Shown here one piece after another: positions 50,875 through 59,122 of a stretch of DNA of 64,000 nucleotides. The first letter of the stretch is position 1. Each line of letters opens with the position of its first letter. The stretch lies in assembly GCA_946478895.1 (NCBI GenBank), contig CAMLDY010000004.1, positions 1-64,000 of the forward strand. The letters are read 5' to 3'. The notes under the pieces are model-generated. The model saw only the letters and a list, made by a program, of their open reading frames with translations, was not told the DNA's origin and did no database searches. The position numbers were made by a program, and so were the translations under genes. This stretch comes from an uncultured Gemmatimonadota bacterium (GTDB lineage: Bacteria > Gemmatimonadota > Gemmatimonadetes > Gemmatimonadales > Gemmatimonadaceae).

Positions 50875-52818
50875 CTACCGGGGGAACCGGTTATTACTCC
50901 GATCGACATCCGGCAATGCGTGCCTCGCATCGATCTCGACCCTGCTCACCCGCAGGTGTTGCGGCACTTGGTAGGTGAACCGTGACCCGAGATTCCACAT
51001 CTCGATCGGCAGCTTGACCGTGCTCTGGCTTCCATCGACGAAAGTCAGGGTCATCTCGAGCGGCATCACCATCGTGCCGCGATTGGACAGGTAGACCAGG
51101 GTCTCCGCCTCCGGGTTGACTCCAACCGAATCGACCGCCTGGTCGAGCCGCGCGGTCGAATAGATCCAGCCCCGCCAGAACCAGTCGAGATCCATTCCCG
51201 ACTCGTCGCGCATCATCCGGAAGAAGTCGGCCGGCGTCGGGTGCTTGAACGCCCACGCCCTGATGTACGATCGAAACGCGGCGTCGAATCGGTCCTTGCC
51301 GAGCACTTCGTAGCGCAGCGTCTGCATCATGAGCGCCGGCTTCTGGTAGCCGACCCAGAACAAATCGCGCACCTGGGTTGGATTCGTGATCAGCGGCTGC
51401 TCTTCCCCCGGCTTCGCGTGCTCGGCGTAAAGGTGCAATGGATGGACTTCGATCGAATCGCCGTACGGCGTTCCAGCGAAATACTTCGCCGCATTGGCGA
51501 GATCGATGAATGTGTTGAAGCCCTCGTCCATCCAGGGATAGAGCCGCTCGTTGGATCCCACCATCATCGGGAACCATTCGTGGCCGAATTCGTGGGCGAT
51601 CACCCACTGCTGGTCTTCACGGGTCGGACTGTTGGGCGTGAAGGTGAGCATCGGGTACTCCATTCCTTCGATCGGACCTTCGATCGTCGTCGCGTGTGAC
51701 CACGGGTACGGGTACCACTGCTCGCTGTAGTACTTGATTGCCTCGCGTCCCATCCGGTTGACTTCGCTCCACTTGTCGGCGCTGGGGCGATAGAGGCTTT
51801 CGATGAGAATGCCGTTGTACCCGCTCGCATCCCAGAGAAAATTCGGTCCCGCGGCAAAGGCAAAGTCGCGGACGTTACGCGCCGAGTAGTGCCAGGAGAG
51901 CGACGAGTGCGGATAGAGCGCCGACAGCTCGCCAACCGCGTACACGCGCGGGCGGGTCTTCTCCATGTTTCCGGCTTCGTCGCGGGTAATGATCGCGATG
52001 GGCGTCGCCGACTTTCGCGCGGCAACCAGTCGCGTGCGCTGCGTGGGGGTGAGTACCTGCTCGGCATTCACGAGCTCGCCGGTGGCCGCGACGATGTACG
52101 ACGCGGGCACCGTCAGCGAGACGTCGAAGTCTCCATACTCGAGGTAGAACTCGCCGGCGCCGATGTACGGCTCGTGGTTCCAGCCGCGCACGTCATCGTA
52201 GACCACCATGCGCGGGTACCACTGCGCCATCTCGTAGAGCGGGCCGTCATGCCCCATCCGCCCGCCACCCTGGGGCGGGACGTTGAAGTGCCACTTCGCT
52301 TCGATGTTGATCGCCGCCCCGGGCGCGAGGGCGCGCGCAAGGTCGACGCGCATCGTCGTCCCATACACGGTGCGTTTGGCATCGACGCCATTCACGCGCA
52401 ACGACTCGAGATTGCCACCGCCCCTGAATCCCTGACACGAGAAGTCGAAGCTGGTTCCGAGGAAGACGAGCGGCGGTTGATTGAGCTGGTTGGTGATGCT
52501 GTTCGGTGCGCAGAGGTTCTGCTCGACGAACATCCAGACGTACGGCAGCGAGTCCGGCGAGTGATTCACGTAGTGAATGGTCTCCTCGCCGCGCAGCTCG
52601 TTGCGAGCGGAATCCAGAATCGCGGTGATGCGATAGTCGGCGCGCTGCTGCCAGTACTTCGGGCCCGGCCGTCCAGACGCGCTTCGTACGTCGGTCGGCG
52701 TCGGCAGATCGAGCGGCTGGAACGGCGAAGAGTCCGCGACCTGGGTAATCGATTGCGCGTACAGCGACGACGACAACATCAGCGCGCCGGCGCCCAGCAA
52801 TGTCGAACGGGTGAACAC
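50875..52818 (-). CDS. M1 family zinc metallopeptidase
   Basis: About 647 residues. The start is set at the GTG at 52818, which gives a signal peptide (FTRSTLLGAGALMLSSSLYAQ); a TTG at 52854 would add 12 residues. The N-terminal region GRPGPKYWQQRADYRITAILD is shared with the paralogue at 45565. GMEYPML is the substrate motif and IAHEFGHEWFPMMVGSNERLYPWMDEGFN contains HExxH and the third ligand Glu, near residue 414. DWFWRGWIYSTARLD near the C-terminus is also family-typical. It is a secreted zinc peptidase that probably removes N-terminal residues from peptides. Convergent with the DoxX-like gene over a PF1 element. Confidence 0.92.
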   Translation of the reverse strand: MFTRSTLLGAGALMLSSSLYAQSITQVADSSPFQPLDLPTPTDVRSASGRPGPKYWQQRADYRITAILDSARNELRGEETIHYVNHSPDSLPYVWMFVEQNLCAPNSITNQLNQPPLVFLGTSFDFSCQGFRGGGNLESLRVNGVDAKRTVYGTTMRVDLARALAPGAAINIEAKWHFNVPPQGGGRMGHDGPLYEMAQWYPRMVVYDDVRGWNHEPYIGAGEFYLEYGDFDVSLTVPASYIVAATGELVNAEQVLTPTQRTRLVAARKSATPIAIITRDEAGNMEKTRPRVYAVGELSALYPHSSLSWHYSARNVRDFAFAAGPNFLWDASGYNGILIESLYRPSADKWSEVNRMGREAIKYYSEQWYPYPWSHATTIEGPIEGMEYPMLTFTPNSPTREDQQWVIAHEFGHEWFPMMVGSNERLYPWMDEGFNTFIDLANAAKYFAGTPYGDSIEVHPLHLYAEHAKPGEEQPLITNPTQVRDLFWVGYQKPALMMQTLRYEVLGKDRFDAAFRSYIRAWAFKHPTPADFFRMMRDESGMDLDWFWRGWIYSTARLDQAVDSVGVNPEAETLVYLSNRGTMVMPLEMTLTFVDGSQSTVKLPIEMWNLGSRFTYQVPQHLRVSRVEIDARHALPDVDRSNNRFPR

Positions 52819-52931
52819 GCCGCCAAAATAGGTGTCCGCGGAGGGTGTAAGCAAATCGACAGCTCGCGGCAGCGAGTTTGCCGCCGCGCGCGATAACGCA
52901 TATGATTTTGCCGCCCTATTCCCGGAGTGGT

Positions 52932-54287
52932 ATGCCCAGCCGTGCCGTCCGCCTCCGCATCATTGCAGCGATTGCGCTCATCGCATTCGCAACGCCGTCA
53001 CCGGCGACTGCCCAGCATCTTCGCGATCGGATCTCCGATCTATTCATTTTCGGACCGGGCGAGGAGCCGCTGTTCCTCGCGGGATCGGGCGATCCCAACA
53101 ACCCGGCATCGCTCCAGGTGCACGGCCTTCACTTCATCCCCGCCTCCAACGCGGAGAACGGCGCTCTGATTGCGTTCATCACCGACGCGCTCGGGTCGAG
53201 CATCGGCCGGATCCCAATCGGCTCGACGAGCGGTGGTGAGACTTTCCGGTTCGAGGGCGGCGTGCCGGTCAAGACGTCGACATCGGCGGGCCCGATCTTC
53301 GCCGAGCGCGCGCAGACGCTCGGACGTGGGAGGGTGCTGGCGGGCATCAGCAGGACGGGATTCCGGTTCGCGACGCTGCGCGGCGTCGACATGCACAACA
53401 TCGATCTGACGTTCACGCATCAGAACGTCGATTTCCCCGGCTGCGACGAGCAGTTCGGCGCCGATTGCAGTCAATACGGCGTGCCGGTGCTCGAGAACGA
53501 CGCGATGGCTTTCCATCTGTCGATGGATCTCGATGTGCGCGTGACGTCGATGTACATCACCTACGGTGTGACCGATCGCTTCGACTTCGGGCTTGTCGTG
53601 CCGATCGTCCAGGCGAATTTCACCGGCGAGAGTGACGCGCAGATCGAGCCCTTCGGCGGGACGACCGTCGCGCACTATTTCGCGGGCACTCCGGACAACC
53701 CGGTGCTCAGCGCGCACCGCCAGAGCCTCGGCTCGGCCGCCGGACTCGGCGATGTCGCGCTGCGACTGAAGCTCAACATGCGACAGACCCCCGACGCGAG
53801 CTTCGCGGTCCTGCTCGACGGACGGTTTCCCACTGGCAGCAAGGAAGACCTGCTCGGCGCCGGGAGATTCGCCGGCCGTGCGCTGATAATCCTGAATTCC
53901 CGAATGGGAGATTTCTCACCGCACCTCAACGCCGGCTACCTTCACCACGCCGGCAACGAGCAGAACGACGCCGTGCTCGGCACGGTCGGATTCGATCACC
54001 GGATGTCGGATTTGTTCACGCTGGCGGCGGATCTGGTGACCGAGCTGCAGGTCGGCGACAGCAAGCTGCCGTTGCCCGGCATCGTCACCTACGAAGCGCC
54101 GTTCCGGCGGACCCTGAATCCAACGAACATTCCGGCCATTCGGGACGACGTGGTGAGTGGATCGTTCGGCTTCAAGATGACGCCGGCGCGGAACACCACG
54201 ATCGTCCTGAACACGTTGTTCCCGTTGAACCGGGGAGGACTGAGGCCGAATCTCGTTTATACGGCGGGGATTGAGTATACCTTCTAG
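52932..54287 (+). CDS. Outer-membrane beta-barrel protein (transporter-like)
   Basis: A protein of 451 residues from the ATG at 52932 with GGAG upstream. A signal peptide ends at ATAQ (about residue 27). The rest is made of alternating amphipathic strands (ISRTGFRFATLRGVDMHNIDLTFTHQN, HLSMDLDVRVTSMYITYGVTDRFDFGLVVPIVQANF, LGDVALRLKLNMRQTPDASFAVLLDGRFPTG) and ends YTAGIEYTF with a C-terminal Phe, the outer-membrane insertion signal. It resembles the MetA-pathway-of-phenol-degradation/toluene-transporter type of barrel, to which I assign it loosely. A PF3 palindrome lies behind the stop. Confidence 0.8.
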   Translation: MPSRAVRLRIIAAIALIAFATPSPATAQHLRDRISDLFIFGPGEEPLFLAGSGDPNNPASLQVHGLHFIPASNAENGALIAFITDALGSSIGRIPIGSTSGGETFRFEGGVPVKTSTSAGPIFAERAQTLGRGRVLAGISRTGFRFATLRGVDMHNIDLTFTHQNVDFPGCDEQFGADCSQYGVPVLENDAMAFHLSMDLDVRVTSMYITYGVTDRFDFGLVVPIVQANFTGESDAQIEPFGGTTVAHYFAGTPDNPVLSAHRQSLGSAAGLGDVALRLKLNMRQTPDASFAVLLDGRFPTGSKEDLLGAGRFAGRALIILNSRMGDFSPHLNAGYLHHAGNEQNDAVLGTVGFDHRMSDLFTLAADLVTELQVGDSKLPLPGIVTYEAPFRRTLNPTNIPAIRDDVVSGSFGFKMTPARNTTIVLNTLFPLNRGGLRPNLVYTAGIEYTF

Positions 54288-54333
54288 CCATCTCGGCGTA
54301 GAGCGTCGCGTGGCCTGGCCGGCCACCAAATGA

Positions 54334-54492
54334 ACTGAAGCGGGCGGCCGCAAGCTTTACAGCCGCTACGCCGACAGCTCTCGGGAAGCATCGCGTCTCG
54401 TCGTTCCAGTCCGGAATTGAAAGGGCAGAAAGACGGAGACGTGCGCTGCTGTTGGCGTAGCTGCTGTAAAGCTTGTAGCTGCCCGCTTCAGT
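54334..54492. repeat. PF3b palindrome at a convergent junction
   Basis: ACTGAAGCGGGCGGCCGCAA (54334) is mirrored by GCTGCCCGCTTCAGT (to 54492), with AAGCTTTACAG/CTGTAAAGCTT in the stem. The loop begins ACAGCTCTCGGGAAGCATCG, identical to PF3a. The gap from 54288 to 54570 has no other content that I can identify. Confidence 0.92.
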
Positions 54493-54570
54493 ACTGTTGG
54501 ATGCATACGAAGCGCCCAGGTCCGACAATCCGAGAAAAGCTGCAACGCGCCCGATGCTTTACGCCGAGAC

Positions 54571-56355
54571 CTAGTGAACTGCGACCAACCTCCAGTTCCC
54601 GCCTTCTTTTCGGAACGACGCCGTGATCGTGTCCGGCTGCCGTTCCGTCCGCCCATCCGCGTTCACAAACTCGTAGCTCCCCGCCAACTTCGCCTCGGCT
54701 CCGGTCGGCGAGCTGTCGAAGCTCGCGATACGCAGGGTGACGTTGATGCTGCGCGCCGACTGGAAGAACGTCTCCCATCGCTGTTGCTGCGTGGAAGTCA
54801 GGCCGGGATAGACGCGGCGAATCGCGCCGATGTCGCGTGACTCGATGGCGCGGGCGTAGGCCTCGACGATCGGCGCGATGTCGTCGCGCGTAGCGGGACT
54901 CGGCGGGGCGGGCGGGGGTCCGGCATCCTGCTGCCTGGTCTCCACCGGATGCTGGACGACTGGGGGCAGTGTCGGGAGCTGTTGTTGCACAACCGGGTTC
55001 TGCACCGCAGCAGCCTGCGTCGTGGCCTGCACGGTCGTGGGCGGCGGCGCAGTCGACACCGGCGCGCTCGAACGCGACGCGACGTTCTGCTGGGCGGTCG
55101 TCGTTGTCGTCTTCGGCGTGGTCTTGGGCGGTGTCACCGTCCGAGCCGCCTTCGTCGTCGGCGACTCTCTCGTGACGGTCGACTTCTGCGGAGTCGGCGC
55201 CGCGGCTGACGCTGCAGGCGGAGACGCCGCACCAGCCGAAGTCCCGGGTACCGTTGCGCCTCCGACATGATTCTCGGTCAGGTTCGCTGGCGGAGCAGCC
55301 GTCGTCTGCGCGGGTGCGAAGCTCGTTGCCGGCGCGCTTTGCTCCGCAACGGCGTTCTGTGGAGCCCGGGCCTTGGCGATCAGCGACCAACCGACGAGGA
55401 GCACGATCGTCGCAACCGCGCCACCCGCAGCATAGGCGAGCGACCGAGTGCGACTATGTTTCTTGCGCGCCATCTCGAGCGCGCCCGACACCGATGCCGT
55501 GAGCGATACCGACTCGGGGTACGCCGGTCCGCTCAGCTTTGCGCGCACCGCACTCAGCTCGTTCGCCATCTCCAGAGCGGTCGCGTAGCGATCGGAGGGC
55601 TCCTTCGCCATCGCCTTGGCGACGATGCGATCGAGCGCCGGCGGCAGTCCCGGCATCAGCTCGCTCACCGGCCTGGGCTTCTCGGTGATGATGCGAAAGA
55701 AAAGGTTCTGCAGCGTCGGCGCATCGAACGGCTTCATCTGCGTCAGCAGCTGATACAACACGCCACCGACGGCGAAGAGGTCGGTCTGCGGCGTCGTTTT
55801 CCCTTCTGTTATCTGCTCGGGCGCCATGTAGCTCGGCGTGCCGAGGAAGGAGCCCGTGCTGGTCATGCTGGACGACGCGAGGTGAGCGACTCCGAAGTCC
55901 ATGATCTTGGCGCGGCCATCCTCGGTGACGCGGATGTTCGCTGGCTTGATATCGCGGTGCACGATCCCTCGCTTGTGCGCGAAGGTCAGACCGGTGAGTA
56001 CGTCGATGATGATGTCGAGCTTCGCCTGGAGCGACAGCGGCTGGCCGAGCTCGAGCAATTTCTCGAGATCGACCCCGTCGACGAACTCCATGGCGATGAA
56101 CATGTGCCCATCGACTTCGCCCAGATCGTAGATGCTGACGACGTTGGGGTGCTGGAGCGATGCGGCGGCCTGGGCTTCGTGGAGGAATCGCTTGCGCAGA
56201 TCTTCCTGCCGCGCGATCGACTCGTTCATGACCTTGATCGCGACAGTGCGGTCGAGCACCGAATCATTGGCGCGATACACGACGCCCATCGCGCCCTCGC
56301 CAACGAGCTCGATGATGTGATACTTCCCGATGTCGGGGCGGGTTGCGTCGGCCAT
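54571..56355 (-). CDS. Membrane Ser/Thr protein kinase with C-terminal NTF2-like domain
   Basis: A protein of 594 residues from the ATG at 56355. The N-terminal Hanks-type kinase (residues of about 12-280) has VGEGAMGVVYRAND (P-loop), VAIKVMN with Lys, GIVHRDIKPANI (catalytic Asp near 135), MDFGVAH and GTPSYMAPEQ. A membrane helix follows near 305-325 (AYAAGGAVATIVLLVGWSL), then about 150 residues of Thr/Pro/Ala-rich linker. The last 110 residues (VEAYARAIESRDIGAIRRVYPGLT ... ITASFRKEGGNWRLVAVH) look like an NTF2/SnoaL-like fold outside the membrane. It probably senses a periplasmic signal and phosphorylates cytoplasmic targets. A possible promoter is GTGCAA at 56421-56426 and AATATC at 56398-56403, read on the minus strand. 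Confidence 0.92.
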   Translation of the reverse strand: MADATRPDIGKYHIIELVGEGAMGVVYRANDSVLDRTVAIKVMNESIARQEDLRKRFLHEAQAAASLQHPNVVSIYDLGEVDGHMFIAMEFVDGVDLEKLLELGQPLSLQAKLDIIIDVLTGLTFAHKRGIVHRDIKPANIRVTEDGRAKIMDFGVAHLASSSMTSTGSFLGTPSYMAPEQITEGKTTPQTDLFAVGGVLYQLLTQMKPFDAPTLQNLFFRIITEKPRPVSELMPGLPPALDRIVAKAMAKEPSDRYATALEMANELSAVRAKLSGPAYPESVSLTASVSGALEMARKKHSRTRSLAYAAGGAVATIVLLVGWSLIAKARAPQNAVAEQSAPATSFAPAQTTAAPPANLTENHVGGATVPGTSAGAASPPAASAAAPTPQKSTVTRESPTTKAARTVTPPKTTPKTTTTTAQQNVASRSSAPVSTAPPPTTVQATTQAAAVQNPVVQQQLPTLPPVVQHPVETRQQDAGPPPAPPSPATRDDIAPIVEAYARAIESRDIGAIRRVYPGLTSTQQQRWETFFQSARSINVTLRIASFDSSPTGAEAKLAGSYEFVNADGRTERQPDTITASFRKEGGNWRLVAVH

Positions 56356-56437
56356 GGGGACGAAAAAGTACGCGGTCGGGACTGGCCGCTTGCCCAGAAT
56401 ATCCTGCGCCGACGGTAAAGGTGCAATCACGAAGTAA

Positions 56438-56772
56438 ACTGCAAGTGAAGACGACCGGCGGGCGGCGGGGGGCGGGCCCGCTCGAGGCTGGGGACTCGTT
56501 TGTTACAGATCACTGAAGACTACCAGCTGGGGGCAATGAGCGGAGCAGCCGGCGGCTCCGAGCGCGGGTTGGATGAACTGCATCGCCAAAACGCGCAAAT
56601 GCTGGGTTGAGCTCCGTGGCGTCGGTCGCGGGTGCTGTTTCCCAACATTGCTCGGCGCCGCCAGCCGCTCCGCTCACAGCCACTAGCTGGTAGTCTTCAG
56701 TGATCTTTCCGGAACGAGCCCCCGGCCGCCGGCCGGCCCGCCCACAGCCGCCGGCCGGTACTCTTCAGTTGC
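56438..56772. repeat. PF1E composite palindrome, outer plus inner hairpin
   Basis: The outer arms start AACTGCAAGTGAAGACGACC on the left (56437) and end GGCCGGTACTCTTCAGTTGC on the right (56772). The inner unit (56506-56707) runs from AGATCACTGAAGACTACC to GGTAGTCTTCAGTGATCT, a perfect match over 18 bp. The loop is longer than in PF1A. The order outer-inner-loop-inner-outer is the same as at 2081. It lies between the kinase start and the dienelactone hydrolase stop (56779). Confidence 0.93.
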
Positions 56773-56778
56773 CTTTGT

Positions 56779-57531
56779 TCACACGCCCACCGACGACTTG
56801 AGCGTCCCGTCGAGCAGCTCGATGAGCTTCTGGAACCCGCGCCTGGAATTCTCGGGATCATAGACCTCGCGGCCGGGAATCATCCAGCCGTGGCGCGCCG
56901 AGTAGGTCTCGCTCTCGAATTGACCGGTCCAATCCGTGAGTGCGTTCTCGAACTTCTCGATCGCCTCGGCGTTCATTCCCTGATCGTTGGACGCGTGTCC
57001 GAAGTAAAGCCGCGCCTTTACGCGGGGCAGCACGCGGTGCGGGCTCGTCTCCGCCTCGGTGAACAACCCACCGCCGTGAAACGAAGCGGCAGCGCCGATC
57101 CGATCCGGTCGCGCCGCTGCCGCGCGCAACGCGAACTGTCCGGCGAAACAGAATCCGACGACACCCATCGGGCCTTTACTGACGAACGGTTTGCCGGCGA
57201 GAAAATCGACGTACGCCGACGCATCGCGCTCCATCGCGGCGGGCGTCAGCGGACCGGTCAGCTCGCGGAATCGCTGCCGGGTCTGTTCCGACTGAAAGTC
57301 CGGCGTGAATGGAAACACCGGCACCTTCGAAGTTCGATAAAAGATGTTCGGGGTGAGCACGACGTAGCCGTGCTCGGCGATGCGCTTCGACTGGTCGGCG
57401 AAAGCGGGGCGGAACCCGAGGCCGTCGGTGAGGTTGATGACGGCAGGAGCTGGATCTTTACTATCGGGTTGCACCAGAAGGGCGTCAGCGACGCCATCGG
57501 GTGTGCGGACTTCTACCTGTTGTTCGATCAT
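56779..57531 (-). CDS. Dienelactone hydrolase family protein
   Basis: A protein of 250 residues from the ATG at 57531. Alpha/beta-hydrolase of the DLH family: VEVRTPDGVADALLVQP, PAVINLTDGLGFRPAFADQSKRIAEHGYVVLTPNIFYRT, the nucleophile elbow GVVGFCFAGQFALR with Cys (near residue 126) in place of Ser, as in true dienelactone hydrolase, the Asp in GHASNDQGMN and the His in YSARHGWMIPGRE. It is cytoplasmic and acts on small lactones or esters; the actual substrate is unknown. A PF1 composite element lies 6 bp behind its stop. Confidence 0.92.
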   Translation of the reverse strand: MIEQQVEVRTPDGVADALLVQPDSKDPAPAVINLTDGLGFRPAFADQSKRIAEHGYVVLTPNIFYRTSKVPVFPFTPDFQSEQTRQRFRELTGPLTPAAMERDASAYVDFLAGKPFVSKGPMGVVGFCFAGQFALRAAAARPDRIGAAASFHGGGLFTEAETSPHRVLPRVKARLYFGHASNDQGMNAEAIEKFENALTDWTGQFESETYSARHGWMIPGREVYDPENSRRGFQKLIELLDGTLKSSVGV

Positions 57532-57843
57532 GCCCGGAATCCGAGCATCGACCGTGCCGACGAAAGTTTCGGAGTCATCAGCACGTGAAAACACGTACGG
57601 TCGCTGAGAAGAAAGCGCCGGGAAACAGCAGTCGATTGATTGCCGGCGTGCGGTGATTGCGGGCTTGACGAGTCAACCAGCGGATGCCCGGACGCGATAG
57701 GGTTTGTGAGATGCATCACCTTCTGTCGGCTGAGCTCAACAACGACCCGCGAAGATAAATGTTTAGGCACTTTCAGCGTGCCAGACGAAAGCACAGCGTT
57801 TGCCAACGGTGGGCGCATCTACCACCCTTTTGGAGATCCACAA
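57532..57843. other. Divergent intergenic region, no gene seen
   Basis: This 312-bp gap separates the divergent dienelactone hydrolase and lipoprotein genes. No protein-like frame or long palindrome is present, in contrast to the convergent gaps. The only notable motif is the short palindrome TTGAC-GA-GTCAA (57665-57676), a possible operator. A good ribosome-binding site (GGAG) precedes the gene at 57844. Confidence 0.4.
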
Positions 57844-59010
57844 ATGAAGTACGGTTTTACCTCGAGACTCGCGACGGCCGCGGTCGCCGTCAGCGCGGTG
57901 TTTGCCCTCGCTTGTAGCGAGAATGGTCCGACCGCGCCCAGCTCGCTCAAGGTTCCCTCGACGGCGGTCGCCGACGTCGTCCCGACGGTTACGGTTTGGG
58001 ACTTCGTTGCGCGTTCTGGCGTAAGCTCCGATGTCGAGATCGGCACGTCGCATACGTTTACTGATCCGACCGCTGGCGCGATCGTCGCCTCGATGGAGCA
58101 AACCCTCCCCAGCCCTGGACTGATCGAGCTGTACTCCAAAGGCATCGAGGAGGCGTTGGGTGACGAGGAGAAGGGCCTCGGTTTCTGCTTCAAGCCCGCC
58201 GGCGCCGCCGACGAGTGCACCACCACCGGCGAGGACGAGATCGGCGACAGCGACGACAACGGGCATTACCCGTCGATGGTTCTCGATTTCACCGGTCTGA
58301 CCGCTGGAACGGTCGTCACCAGTGTGATGGTGACCTCGGTGCAGGGTCTGGAGGCCTACAAGGTTTCGTCCTCGACGAATGGGACGACCTGGACGCCGTT
58401 CGCGGCGGGCGTGGGCTCGGACGCGGCACCTGCGATCACCATTCCGGTGACCGATCCCACCATCAAGTACCTGCGCTTCGAGGTCGGCAACGGTGGTGCG
58501 GGCAACAACTATCTTGTCGCTGCCGCTACGACGTCGACGAGTGCTCCGCCGCCTCCGCCGGTGTGCGAAGATCAGAATGCGTCGAACTTCGGCGGTCCGC
58601 TCCCCTGCGTCTATCCACCCCAGGGCAACGGCTGCACCCCCGGTTATTGGAAGCAAAAGCAGCACTTCGATTCGTGGGTTTCGACCGGCCTCAAGCCGAC
58701 CGATGCAATTGGCAGCCTCTTCTCCAACACATCGCTTTATTCGCTCAGCGGGAAGAAGATGTCGACCTATAGCCTGGTCGATGGCCTCGGCTTCAAGGGC
58801 GGCAGCGATCTGACGGGAGCAGCGGGGATTCTTATGCGCGCCGGTATTGCGGCCGAGCTAAATGCCAGGTACGGCATGAACTACCCGCTTACGGCTAGTG
58901 AGATTGTCACCGCTGTGAACAATGCTCTTGCCAGCGGCAACCGTAACATCATCATCGGTCTTGCGTCGCAGCTGGACGCGAACAACAACCTCGGCTGCCA
59001 GCTTAACTAG
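57844..59010 (+). CDS. Secreted lipoprotein with CTPGYWK module
   Basis: A protein of 388 residues from the ATG at 57844 (GGAG upstream). The lipobox gives AVFALAC near residue 23. A beta-sandwich follows (about 50-240: TVTVWDFVARSGVSSDVEIG, YPSMVLDFTGLTAGTVVTSVMVTSVQ, AYKVSSSTNGTTWTPF, YLRFEVGNGGAGNNYLVAA), then a Pro-rich linker and a Cys-bearing segment VCEDQNASNFGGPLPCVYP. The last 120 residues start with GNGCTPGYWKQKQHFDSW, a motif found at the head of an uncharacterised C-terminal module in secreted proteins, with a long helix-rich tail. It is surface-attached; a carbohydrate- or protein-binding role is only a guess. A clear terminator follows. Confidence 0.78.
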   Translation: MKYGFTSRLATAAVAVSAVFALACSENGPTAPSSLKVPSTAVADVVPTVTVWDFVARSGVSSDVEIGTSHTFTDPTAGAIVASMEQTLPSPGLIELYSKGIEEALGDEEKGLGFCFKPAGAADECTTTGEDEIGDSDDNGHYPSMVLDFTGLTAGTVVTSVMVTSVQGLEAYKVSSSTNGTTWTPFAAGVGSDAAPAITIPVTDPTIKYLRFEVGNGGAGNNYLVAAATTSTSAPPPPPVCEDQNASNFGGPLPCVYPPQGNGCTPGYWKQKQHFDSWVSTGLKPTDAIGSLFSNTSLYSLSGKKMSTYSLVDGLGFKGGSDLTGAAGILMRAGIAAELNARYGMNYPLTASEIVTAVNNALASGNRNIIIGLASQLDANNNLGCQLN

Positions 59011-59030
59011 GCACTCGAGTTTCAGCAGGA

Positions 59031-59060
59031 ATGGCGGCCGGGTTTCCGGCCGCCATTTTT
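59031..59060 (+). terminator. Rho-independent terminator
   Basis: ATGGCGGCCGG (59031-59041) pairs perfectly with CCGGCCGCCAT (59046-59056) over a 4-nt loop and is followed by T5. It ends the lipoprotein gene (stop at 59010) and separates it from the next gene at 59123. Confidence 0.92.
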
Positions 59061-59122
59061 ATTGCTGGTACAAACGGAGAGTCATCTCCAGGTGTCGAAC
59101 CATAACCTCGACACGGATCACG

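Noticed and set aside
5261..56772. Palindromes as simple Rho-independent terminators
   Set aside because: Except for a short T-run at PF5, no U-run follows the stems, and the stems are far longer than intrinsic terminators. True terminators in the window (2572, 22794, 59031) look different.
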